In this document: positions 22,340 through 31,480 of the stretch, in pieces
Layout: the number at the start of each line of letters is the position of its first letter
Position numbering within the stretch: position 1 is the stretch's first letter
NCBI GenBank assembly: GCA_963930655.1
Contig: OZ005621.1
Span: forward strand, 18,897,001 to 18,961,000
Direction: 5' to 3'
Length of the DNA: 64,000 nucleotides
Source of the DNA: Myrica gale
Lineage: Eukaryota > Streptophyta > Magnoliopsida > Fagales > Myricaceae
Notes under the pieces: generated by a model
Told to the model about the DNA's origin: nothing
The model's input: the letters and a program-made list of their open reading frames with translations, nothing else
Databases searched by the model: none
Program-made: the position numbers and the translations under genes

Positions 22340-23160
22340 GAAGCTCATATAAAATCTGAAGACATGTAAAGACAAAGTCAACCGAAAGTCAAATTATGAA
22401 TAGTAAATTTGACTTATTTTACTATTCACCAACTGTAAAAGCAGCCGACAGGTCACTGTTCATGCACAGTAACAACACGCGTGACTACATAGGATCCGCG
22501 TGAATACCCAGTGCTCTCATCTGTCTTTAAACATCGCAGCTCAAGTCATTTGTAAGCAGAACTCGAACTTCGTTTTCGATTCTGCTCTCTCTCTCTCTCT
22601 CAAGTCTTTCTAGCCTCCCTTACGAGTCTATCCAGAGTTAGAACTATATATTCTTTCTTGATAGTTCTGTGTAAGTCATGTAACCAAGTAACTTGTTTCT
22701 TTCCTTTATTATCAAGTAAATCAGTTTCCAAGTATATCGTTGTTCTTCTTTCTTTGTTAATATCTGCAAACATGCATACCGCCAGATTGGACGGTTTTAA
22801 GTTTCAGTTTCATGCATTCATACATACCGCCAGATTGGTCGGTTATAAGTTTCTGCACTCATGCATTACCGCCTTCATGGCTGGTTTAGTTATTTTCTCC
22901 TAAGTTAATTTTCTTTTAAGACCATTAGCAAGTGGATACCAGCTAAGTGACTTTCATTGTCGATCTGCGGGTAGAACGAAGCTTGTCCCTTTCATCAGGG
23001 GGTTTCAAATTTATTTTAAATTTATATCTGTTGTTCTTCCTTTTCTTCTCTGCTTCCGCATTTCCTTTATGTTTCTATGGCTCGTCTCCACCACACTCTC
23101 TCTAATCACCGCTTCCGCCCTTTCAAATTAAGTACCCTGGTCAGTCACTTATCTCTTCTT
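22340..23160 (+). promoter_or_regulatory. Caulimovirid intergenic/promoter region (unit P2)
   Basis: The order is a TTTAAAC element near 22,525, a CT repeat at about 22,582-22,602, three tandem variants of a 'CATACCGCCAGATTGG' phrase at 22,770-22,890, then the primer site. This is the most complete intergenic region in the array. The promoter and leader role is inferred from position relative to the primer site. Confidence 0.5.
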
Positions 23161-23161
23161 T

Positions 23162-23177
23162 TGGTATCAGAGGCAGG
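23162..23177 (+). other. Pararetrovirus primer-binding site, initiator tRNA-Met
   Basis: TGGTATCAGAGGCAGG matches the complement of the plant initiator tRNA-Met 3' end except for one G. Caulimoviridae use this tRNA to prime minus-strand DNA. It is the only unit in the array that keeps the site. It lies in the loop of a 16-bp perfect inverted repeat (23,134-23,149 and 23,185-23,200), the second arm being the start of another opposite-strand unit that is cut off at about 23,205. Confidence 0.85.
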
Positions 23178-23204
23178 CCCCGGTAGTGACTGACCAGGGT
23201 GCTT

Positions 23205-23836
23205 ACCGGAGATTTATATATATATATATAGTTGGCCACCCTAAAAGAAAAAAAGAGAGGAGAAATTCTATTAAGGGGGGAGAGAGAGAGAGAGAGAGAG
23301 AATTAATGGAGAGAAAAACAAGCAACAAAGATGCATTTTCAGGTCCTTGTAGAATTGTGTTTGACTTCCAATTCCTAGGATATGTTTCCATTTTTACTAT
23401 TATTTCGATCGCTTTGACCTCGCTCACAAATTTAAGATCTTAAGCCTCTTTTGATTGTGTTTGGTCTTTAATAAATGTTTTGACCTTTTCATTCTTTGAT
23501 CATTGATTCTAAAACTTGCATGATTGGTATGAAATAAATGATCATTTTTCTCTAAGTATGTGAGTTATTGAGATTAATGCGAATGTATCAAAATTTATAT
23601 TCTTTGTTCCTTATTTTTTTTTTTAGCATTTAGTGCATCAATAGCATGTTTTTATTGCCTTCTTCAATTAAATTTGTTTACTTGCAAGCATGTCATTTCA
23701 TTCACACATTTTTTTGGCATTGCTAAGGTTGGAGTTCATATTATCATAGTCTTTTGTTTGGCTATCTCATTCTCTTTGTTGAGTGTTTTAAGCTCATATT
23801 GACCAGTCGTGGCAAAAAGGAATAGAAGATTGTGTA
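23205..23836. repeat. Simple repeats and unassigned AT-rich DNA
   Basis: A (TA)n tract lies at about 23,215-23,230 and a (GA)n tract at about 23,280-23,301, directly after the viral array. No coding sequence was recognised up to the LINE relic. Confidence 0.6.
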
Positions 23837-24640
23837 ATGAATAACTGGCCTAGAGGGACAATAGATTTAAGAGATGGTTTATTCTCCTATTTATTATGGG
23901 GTCTGGGGATTAGGAGATTAAGTTTGTTTAACAAAGTGTTGTTGAGCAAGGGGTTATGGCGCTTTGTAACTAGTTTGTGGAGGATTATTGTTGCGGAGAA
24001 GTTTGGAACCCTCTATAAGCATATCAGCAAAGGGTGAGATTCTTTTAGAGAGCACATTTTGTAATGGGCAAAGAGTTCGTTTTTGGCATGATTGTCGGTG
24101 TGGTGATCCACCTTTGAGTTGCTCGTTCCCTTTAGTGTTCTCATTATCCTGACGTAAGGATGGGGTGGCGGTAGATTTTATGTCGGTTGATTATAATTCC
24201 TTTGGCTGAAATGTTCAGTTTATGAGACCTGTGAATGATTGGGAAAGAGCAGAGTTTTCAGCCTTTTTCTCTACTCTTTATGAAAAGGTGGATCGAAGAG
24301 ATAATAAAGACAAGTTGATTTGGATGGGTTTTAAGGACGATGTTTTTTTCTTTCTCTCCAATCCTTCTATGGCTTTCTTTCTGGTGGTAATTTAGAGTCC
24401 TTCCTTTGGCGTGGGGTTTGGAGGACAAAAGTATCTATGCGATTTTGACTATTGATAATCGCATTAAGATGGGAGTTTGTGTCATTTATGCAAGGGTGAT
24501 GCATGTATTTGGTAATACGAATCTTCATTGAGTTATGCCAGAAAGGGTGGTCGATGTGTTGTTATGTTGGGGAAGGAAGGTTGTGGATCCCTTAGCTAAG
24601 ACAATTTAGATTTTCGAGTTTTTATTAGCTTACTTATTCT
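23837..24640 (+). mobile_element. LINE (non-LTR retrotransposon) ORF2 relic
   Basis: The frame 23,837-24,037 has the plant LINE pattern 'LGIRRLSLFNKVLLSKGLWRF' followed by 'AEKFG', the region between RT and the C-terminal zinc-binding (zf-RVT) domain. Further decayed zf-RVT phrases occur to about 24,400, for example 'DKLIWMGFKDDVFF' near 24,310. Stops and frame changes are frequent. No poly-A end was identified. Confidence 0.7.
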
Positions 24641-25487
24641 CCCACCCTAAGTGTTATTTGGGTATAAACTGGATTTTTCATTTCAGTTTATGGTCTAAGA
24701 GGAAATGTTCAAATTTGATAATTCTAGTTCTAAGGAGTTTTGAATAGTGTTTTATTAAGTTGTTTTGAGAGATTTACTTCAACTAATTATGTTTTAATTA
24801 ATTTTTAAATCCGAAAGCCACTTGTTTTATGTTTAGAAACTGACTCTCTAATTGAGGTTTGGGGCGTGACAATCCTTGTTAACAAGAGTAAGAAATGACA
24901 TCAGTTGCAGTATATATGGGTATTCCTTCTCAGCAATATGATATGTAATAATACGCCACCAAAAAATAATAAACAACATTAGTGTAAAATATATATGAGG
25001 CTGTCAAAAATATAGCTAGCTGTGACATCAAGAGTGAAGAAAAGGATGATAACATATTACAACTCCAACCAAATAAATCAATTTAATCTAATCGGTTAAA
25101 TTAAAAAACCACAGATTAAATTTAATTACTTTGGAAGCAAAATAAATTAAAGATTCCGACTAAACTAAGAATGTGGACAATCAAAGTGTTGTTGAAACTG
25201 GAATACGAGATTAAAACAAACTTGGGAAGCTAATGAAATGGATATAAGAAAATGCTGGAGATGCACTTTTATGCCCCACATTACAACTTTGTATAATCTA
25301 ACTGGCCAAGCTATTGATTTTAAAACCAAGACCGGAAAAACGATCCATGATCAGAATGCAAAGCACTTTCTTTGGTTTAATCTTTCAGAAATCAATCATT
25401 TGTAACTCGAAGCAATGCCAATTCACCATAAATCACAAAAGCATGAAAGGGAAAGACAGCGAAATATTGCTGAACGCACAACTATGG
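24641..25487. other. AT-rich stretch, possible LTR remnant, no gene
   Basis: A 'GGTTTGGGGCGTGACA' phrase near 24,857-24,872 resembles the end region of some plant gypsy LTRs, but no partner was found. The rest to 25,487 is AT-rich without recognisable coding sequence. Confidence 0.25.
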
Positions 25488-25489
25488 CT

Positions 25490-25915
25490 AGGATTTCAAT
25501 GAAGTGTGAAAGCTAACCGCTGATGTAAAGCCTCGCAGAAGAAGTATTGGGTGAAGAGGATGAAGACGAAGACGAAGACGAAGACAGACGAAGGTATACA
25601 CGCCAACACGAAGGACCACCATTACCCAGATACAACGAAGGGAATCGCCTCCCATCGCTGCTGCTTCTCCATGCGCTTCTGTGACAAGTAGAAAGAAGTA
25701 ATTGTTGAGTCTGTGCTTCATGATGGGATAAGTATGACTTCACTTTGACTTGGCAAACAACAGATCTGAATTTACTCTGAAATAATGATCAAATGCGGGG
25801 CGTATCTTCAATTTGACGCTGGCAACGAGCATACAGCTTTAAGATTTGAAGAAGCTTCTGATGCTCTTCCTCCATTAACTTTTCTATTTGATTCACAATC
25901 GTCTCGTGTTGGATG
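25490..25915 (-). pseudogene. Unrecognised gene 5' region, inverted homologue of 31,100-31,480
   Basis: On the minus strand there is a short ATG frame (about 25,877-25,790) beginning M-E-E-E-H-Q-K-L-L, then further leader-like sequence with a (GAC/GAA)n tract at 25,559-25,590. It ends in a 'GAGGCTTTACATCAGCG|GTTAG' phrase that looks like an exon-intron boundary. The same phrases in the same order occur on the plus strand at 31,100-31,480. I do not recognise the product. These may be duplicated 5' exons of one gene. Confidence 0.4.
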
Positions 25916-26160
25916 CCTCACCAAATCTACCCGGAAAAACAGAGGGAACAAACCAAAATCATAAGTTCAAAGGAAGAAGGAAATACATATTTTTGGCTAA
26001 ATAATTCCCAAAAGAAGTCTCGAGCGCCCAATCTTCCCCTTCGGTGCTCCTCCATTTTCTCTATCCCACTCGTCCCTCTCTCTCTCTCTCTCTCTTTCTC
26101 CAAATCGGTAGATGTTCTGTTTTTCTTTCATAAGTCCTAGCCGTTGTGTTCGAAAGAAAG

Positions 26161-26280
26161 AATGAGTGCGCAGCACAGACATTCAAGTGGTTGGGATTTT
26201 AACTTTTTTTAGCCGTTGTACATGAGTGCGCAGCGCATGCATTCAAATGGTTGGGATTTTTATTTTTTTTAGCCGTTGAA
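26161..26280. repeat. Imperfect tandem duplication, about 61 bp
   Basis: Two adjacent copies start with 'ATGAGTGCGCAGC' at 26,161 and 26,222 and end with 'AGCCGTTG'. They differ by a few bases. They lie upstream of the minus-strand gene-like fragment, in what would be its promoter. A CT microsatellite lies just downstream (about 26,076-26,094). Confidence 0.8.
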
Positions 26281-27017
26281 GCAAAACAAACGGCTACTTT
26301 CTTTCTGTTTTGCTTTTTTAGAAATATGAGCGTTAAAACAAATTTTATGATATATAATCGGGTGAATTTGATTGGTGGGACCGGAAGGAAAGATTAAGGA
26401 GTTTTACTTAATTTATTGCTAAATTTTGCTTAGAATAAAAATTTAAGTTCTGTAAATTTCATTTTCACCCCTGAATTTCAAGCAAGTGGAAAATAGCAGC
26501 CTATGTTTAGAAATACAACCCGGACTGGAGTTGCAATTGCATGGGTATAATAATGCCCAAGAAATCGAGATATATCTCTAGGCAGCATGCTATACAAATA
26601 TATATCTACGAAAGAAAGTTATGTAAATACCTACGTATAGGATGGGGTACATAAGCAGGCCAGAACTCTTGTTGCAGATTTAAGGTTCAGAAACTAGTTT
26701 GGTTTTCCAAATTTTGATTTATTTAAACAATTATCCTTAAGTTTTCAAATTAATTGTAAAGGTCTTTGAGGTTTATAATTTTTGTTAAACAAATCATTTT
26801 GTTAAACTTTCATTTACAAAAGAAAACGGTTCACACGTTAGCTCCAATCAATCATAAACTAACATGTGTCCTCCAAAATTAAAATTATTTTATTTTAAAA
26901 ATTTTTAATCTTATTATGAAAAAACTTCTAAACTGTTTTTGTCAAATTTGAAAATTTATGATGTAATTGCGAAAAGAGGTGTAGTTAGAGGGTACAACTT
27001 TTGGTTGGGTTCATCTA
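26281..27017. other. AT-rich non-coding stretch
   Basis: No gene was seen. A phrase at about 26,363-26,385 is the reverse complement, with few mismatches, of 29,113-29,137. This may reflect the wider inverted homology between the 25.5-26.4 kb and 29-31.5 kb regions. Confidence 0.3.
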
Positions 27018-27425
27018 TTAGACAATGCTACTTTCATTTGAGAACAAGAAAAGTTTAAGTTGATTGCACAACTCAGCATCTCCTATAATCTTATCTCCTT
27101 GCCCTCCATTGTTTCTGTTGTTTACTATCCAAAATTTCTTGAAGTCTCCACGGGTCTTCCCATGTTTCCAATGACCCTCGGGTCCTCTTGCTTCAGGCTT
27201 CGTGCCCGCCACCACTAAGGATCTTGTATCATCCATTATAGGTTTCGGCCCCCTAAATTCGCTGCTGACCCTTTGGGTCCTTCTTGTGTAATTTCTAGGA
27301 AGTAATTTCCTTTGTGCTTCAATATATAAAATTACTCGTTTCAAAAAAATTTCTTGAAGTCTTAGTGTTGACGCGTGGTCTACATTTAAACTTGCTACGT
27401 AATTGGTTGAATATCTAGAGACCAC
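27018..27425 (-). pseudogene. Possible decayed Copia-type gag fragment
   Basis: The 135-codon frame contains a 'RSLVVAG' stretch followed by Gly/Arg-rich sequence and a 'KHGKTRGDFKKFW' segment. This resembles a Copia gag CCHC knuckle ('C--CGK-GHFKK-C') in which the Cys/His pattern is degraded. No protease, integrase or RT was seen nearby. It could be coincidental; confidence is low. Confidence 0.3.
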
Positions 27426-27575
27426 TTATTGGCAGCTGTCAGTGACAGAATTTTCTTGAACACAACAATTGCTCCAAATAGTAAAAACACACTTGTGATT
27501 AAACAATGAGGGATATGTTACTAGTTGTACACGGTGCTAGATCTTCACCATATAGACTAAGCTAATGAAAATACT

Positions 27576-28055
27576 CAGGGGCGGCTCAATACAAAAGGAG
27601 GCCAGGCTAAGAAAAAAATTCAGAAGGAGGCCTTTTCAATTTTGGCACAATAAACTAATAAATTATCATCTTAAATATAAATTTAACAATTTGTATTGAA
27701 ATCATTCTCCTTACTCTATAAATTATACTCTACCCCTCTCCTTTAAGTTATTTATTTCATATAAAGACATGTATTTACCATAGCCATCTTTTACTCAAGA
27801 AATTTAAAATGATTAGCTAATTTATCCAAAGGAAACTACTAGCGTCTATTAGGATTTCATTTTTGACATTAGGGGTGTAATTGTTTTTGCAAAAAATTCG
27901 CTATATTATTTGCATTGGACCTCTTAAAAATTTTGTACCTTTTGTTTTTGGAATTATTGTCCTTTTTCAAATACTAGAAGAATTATTTTAGGAGCCTTCT
28001 TGGATTTGGGGCCTTAAGCAGCCGCCTCTCCTGCCTATTCTCTAAGCCGCCACTG
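27576..28055. mobile_element. hAT-type non-autonomous element (MITE), 480 bp
   Basis: The left end is CAGGGGCGGCT and the right end is AGCCGCCACTG, an 11-bp terminal inverted repeat with one mismatch. The flanking 8-mers AAAATACT and AAAATGCA agree at six of eight positions, consistent with a decayed 8-bp hAT target-site duplication. The interior is AT-rich with no ORF. Confidence 0.75.
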
Positions 28056-28299
28056 AAAATGCACTTGAGATGAAAGTAGGATCAGAGAAATTATATTTAT
28101 TCATGTTATTGCATTTTTTATGTGATGTAGTAATATTTATATATATGGGGTTGCCATGACACGGTGATTACATCAATGCACTCAAATTTACACTCTTTTG
28201 AAGCGTAACGTTTTGGTGGTAATCTATGCTCTTGGTTCTTATGAAGTTGATTCCTATTGATGGATACGCTTACGAAGTTGATGATTTCCCTTTTTCTAC

Positions 28300-28352
28300 T
28301 CAGTCATGCATAAAGGTTGCACTTGACTTTGTCTCACCTGAAAATGTGGGAA
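28300..28352 (+). pseudogene. Exon fragment of a JMJ25-like JmjC histone demethylase gene
   Basis: After a pyrimidine tract and CAG (28,293-28,302) the plus strand translates to 'SCIKVALDFVSPENV'. I recognise this as a segment near the C-terminal part of plant JMJ25/IBM1-type JmjC proteins. A stop follows after two further codons and no other exon was found within a kilobase. It is too short for high confidence, but the motif is distinctive. Confidence 0.45.
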
Positions 28353-28359
28353 ATGTCTG

Positions 28360-29224
28360 CTGAAATAACCAGTTGTGTTTTGCTTATTTGATTTCCAGTT
28401 CACTTTCAGATTCTGCCATGGATGATTCAGAATAGGTTCAAGTACATATGTAAAAAATTTGACTGGTTAAAGCGAAGTGCATTTACTCGATTAATCCAGC
28501 GGATCATGCAGATAGGTCTCTGTACCACATCCTCTGTATTTTGACATATGTTGGTCACAATTCTCAGTCTCTCTTTTGCCCTGAAACGTCTGCTGAAAAT
28601 TGTACTGTGATGGAGAATTTGGTTAAATCTTCCACTGTCTTTTTAGGAGTATGAAAGAAAGGAGGTGAAAATATGTGTACGACAAAACCATGGGGGCACG
28701 TTTGCATAATTACATGTATATTTATTTTTGATTTGTCAAATGAATTATCTTGCAATGAGCAAAAGATTGTGGTGATCAGTGGGATTTGTGTTTGGATTTC
28801 ATTCTGATTATCATTCTTCTGTTCTCCACTGAAGTTGTGGTGCCACAGGACAGCCAAGAAAAAGAGAGGTTAAGGGTTTTATCCTTGACATAACAGTTTG
28901 TCTTTCCTTCTGTCGGTTGATATTAAATTGAATTTGTTAAATTCTTAAATAATTTGTTTTTTTAGGCAAAAGTTACCGTGTATTCCTTTCTTCCTCTTCT
29001 TCTTTTTCTTTTTGGCTAAAGTAGCTGTGCGTAGGATGGAGAAATGCAAGCAGGGGAGAAAATGAAATTACCTGAAGAACATAACTTAAAAGAAACTGTT
29101 CTTAAATCTTTCAGTCGGGTTCCACCAATCAAATTCACTTTATTGGAATTTTGGGTTTTTTTTTGGGCTTAATTGCACCTACAGCCTTTGAGGTAACGAA
29201 ATGTTGCAATTAGAGTACCCTTAG
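28360..29224. other. No gene recognised
   Basis: The stretch contains a pyrimidine-rich run (28,985-29,010) and T-rich tracts. The minus-strand frame 28,857-28,564 (97 codons) has no recognisable motif. Confidence 0.3.
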
Positions 29225-29238
29225 GTAACAATTTCAAC

Positions 29239-29973
29239 TTCCCGTCTCTCCCTTTTCTCTCTTGCTCCCTGTGCGCCTCGAGTTTCCTCAACAGTCCTGC
29301 GCTTCGGCTCCGTTCCCCCTTTCCCTTTCCCCCTCCTCCTTGCTTTCCTTCTCCTTTTGAATAACACGACGTTTTGGCTCTCTTTCCTTTCTCCCCTTCC
29401 CTTTCTCCTCTTTTTCTCTCTGCCTTCGTGGGTTTGCCGTTTTGTTCGGGGCTACTCAGATATGCTCCTCCAGGTGGTCGACCTATGTTCACGTGTCTCT
29501 CCTCCGGCTTCGCAACCCTTTGATCTACCCCTTTCCTCTTTTTTGCTGGCTCTTCTCCCGACATCGGCTCCTCATGTGCTCTCTTTGGAGGCATGTGGAC
29601 GTTCTACGCTCTCATGTTTCCAACGTCGTCTGGAATTTCTTCCCGCTTTTGTTGGGCGTCTTCTCTACAGTCGCCGGAAGTTGCTGAGGTGCCTTCCTAC
29701 ACCTCCTCCAAATCTGCCACCGCTGTTTCCCCGTAGCAGTTTTGCCCCGTGGTTGAAGCTTGCTGCGGACGACTTCAAGATGCTGGTTTCTTGGAGTGAT
29801 GCTAACCGCCTGGTTGCGGCGGCCCTTTCTTGGCAAACTTGTTTTGTCTAAGAGTTTTTTCTTTTCTTATGTGTTTGTTTCTTGGTTATGGTGGTTGTCG
29901 GGGTCCCCCTCCCCTTCCGGTTTGTACTGTTCTCCTTTGTTAATTCTATGTTGTTGTTTGCCTAAAAAAAAAA
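29239..29973 (+). mobile_element. Poly-A retroposon, 735 bp, with 14-bp target-site duplication
   Basis: GTAACAATTTCAAC flanks the insert exactly at 29,225-29,238 and 29,974-29,987. The insert ends in ten A residues (29,964-29,973). It is CT- and GC-rich compared with the surroundings. The frames in it (for example 29,357-29,851 +) have no recognisable domain, so it is either an internally deleted LINE, a SINE-like element, or a retrotransposed transcript. It resembles the insert at 62,885-63,871 in composition and in its 'TGTTTGC-TA-A(n)' end. Confidence 0.88.
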
Positions 29974-30089
29974 GTAACAATTTCAACAATTATCTCCATA
30001 AGGTCGAATTTCTATTAAAAACAGATCCCTCCGTTAACTCCCCTTCCCAATGTTAACTGTAAATGCTGACATGTGTTTTAAAGCCATGC

Positions 30090-30345
30090 CACCATCATAT
30101 CTCCAACAAGTTGTCTGTCTACTTCGTCTTCTCCATGCAGCTCAGTATCCCCATGCACTGTGCGGGTTTTCCAAAAACACCATGAATATCATGCTCTCCA
30201 ACGTACTCAACGCTTCTAACTCAAGGATTTCCCTTCCCCATCCTTCGACTACAGTTCCTTCCTTTACCAGTGGGCCTTTGCTATCGTTGGTGCCGGCATT
30301 ACCAGTGGCTCCATCGCCCTGCAAGCCCAGTTTGTCGCAGAGTGC
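30090..30345 (+). pseudogene. AMT1-type ammonium transporter pseudogene fragment
   Basis: Three plus-strand frames give consecutive AMT1 segments: 'YFVFSMQL' and 'MHCAGF' (about 30,118-30,175), 'KNTMNIMLSNVL' (about 30,172-30,210), and '[20 protein letters not shown]' followed by 'AGITSGSIA' (about 30,219-30,318). Between the second and third, about 30-40 residues of the family are missing. Two frame changes, the deletion and loss of both ends make it non-functional. It is a fragment of the first transmembrane half of the transporter. Confidence 0.82.
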
Positions 30346-30499
30346 ACACAGTTCAACAACAATTCCTTTCTCTGAATGCTTGGGCCCTCCTTTTATCTGT
30401 TTCTAGTTTTTTCCTGTATTTGAAGTTCAAATATAATAAACAACTTTGCTCCAATTGTACTAACGATGTATGTGAGTATTTATTTTCTTCAATATAATA

Positions 30500-31060
30500 C
30501 AATTGGATGCTATTATATACGCTTGTGCAGACCTAACGAACCAAGTGATGCAACTCTTTATTCTCGAGCATTTTGCAGAACACATGGTGTGGCATTACTT
30601 AAGTTGACGGCAGGATGAGTATAAGATTAAGTCCAAATCTCATTGATACTTTTAATGAAAAATGAACCTTAAGGGCTAAATTAATTCACGTGATAAAATC
30701 TGGTTAAAAATACTCCTTTGTTATCGTGTTATGTGCTCAAATAGACTTCATATTCAAATGATATCGAAAGTAACGGCGATTATAAAAAGCGAGTGTTTAT
30801 AAGAAAATTTAATTATATTAACTAATTTGTAATTTTTTTTATCAGGATTAATTTGTAGGACTAATTTCCGTATGTGATTGGCACTGTTGATGTGTGTGTA
30901 TATATATATATATATTTTTTTTTTTTTTGGTTTATAACTTTTAGCGGGAGTTAGGAGTATCCCCTTCGCTCTCCTCACTCGGAGTATCCCCTTGACCCTT
31001 CGCTCTCATCTCTCTTTCTCTCTCTCTCGCTGGGAATGAGTACTTCCGCAACAATCTCTC
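30500..31060. other. AT-rich non-coding stretch with simple repeats
   Basis: A (TA)n/T-rich tract lies at 30,896-30,927 and a CT-rich tract at 31,008-31,030. No gene was seen. Confidence 0.4.
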
Positions 31061-31099
31061 TTTTCACGGCTGAGTTGGTAAGATAAACTACAGGACGGG

Positions 31100-31480
31100 G
31101 AAGAAGAGCATCAGAAGCTTCTTGAAGCCTTACATTGCTGCATGATCGAGGTTGGTGTCAAAGTGAAGGTGAGCTTCACATATGATGATCTCTCCGGAAT
31201 ACTTTTTCATATATGTTGGCTGACTGTCAAATCAAAGTGAAGGCCTCTTTTCCCACCACGAAACACAGACGCAACAATTACGTCTTCTTGCTTGTCTTAC
31301 TAGGGTTTGCAGAAACAGCAGCGAGAGGAGACGATTGCCTTCGCGGTCTTTGAGACAGGGTGGTTCCTTCGGGTTGGCGCGTCTCCCTTCTTCTTTATCT
31401 TTATCTTCTGTCATCTTCACCCAATTCTTCTTCCTCTACGAGGCTTTACATCAGCGGTTAGTTTTTTTCATATTTCTAAT
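31100..31480 (+). pseudogene. Unrecognised gene 5' region, inverted homologue of 25,490-25,915
   Basis: It shares with the minus strand of 25,915-25,490 the phrases 'GAAGAGCATCAGAAGCTTCTT', 'CAACAATTAC' and 'GAGGCTTTACATCAGCGGTTAG', in the same order. The spacing differs and there is an extra stretch near 31,160-31,230. No long ORF exists in either copy. The last phrase resembles a splice donor. Confidence 0.4.

Larger units (their letters stand above)
21361..23184 (+). mobile_element. Endogenous caulimovirid unit P2 (second ORF, intergenic region, primer site)
   Basis: The unit starts abruptly with the second-ORF phrase at 21,361 and runs on the plus strand through frames 21,441-21,827 and 21,739-22,047. 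A 59-bp tandem duplication (22,031-22,148) follows, then more broken second ORF to about 22,340, the intergenic region (22,340-23,160) and the primer-binding site (23,162-23,177). It is the inverted partner of M2 (18,215-19,972). No continuous second-ORF frame remains. Confidence 0.85.

Noticed and set aside
12240..22890. Regularly spaced intergenic repeats, considered as a CRISPR array
   Set aside because: This is plant DNA, repeats vary and are only two to four per unit, spacers are not unique, and no cas genes exist. They are viral leader repeats.
11300..23205. Array considered as LTR retrotransposons
   Set aside because: There are no LTRs and no integrase. RNase H is followed by a second ORF and a single intergenic region with a tRNA-Met primer site, which is the caulimovirid layout.
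11300..23205. Possibility that the viral array could give an infectious virus
   Set aside because: Every unit lacks movement protein and protease. RT and RNase H are frameshifted or truncated, one RT box is mutated, and the capsid fragment is broken. No complete genome is present.
25513..25743. Serine-repeat protein on the minus strand
   Set aside because: The Ser run comes from the (GAC/GAA)n microsatellite at 25,559-25,590. There is no support for a real protein in this frame.
29169..29851. Lys/Glu/Gly-rich minus-strand frame and plus-strand frame of 164 codons
   Set aside because: They lie over the CT-rich retroposon and its target site. The charged composition comes from GA/CT-rich DNA, and no motif supports a gene.
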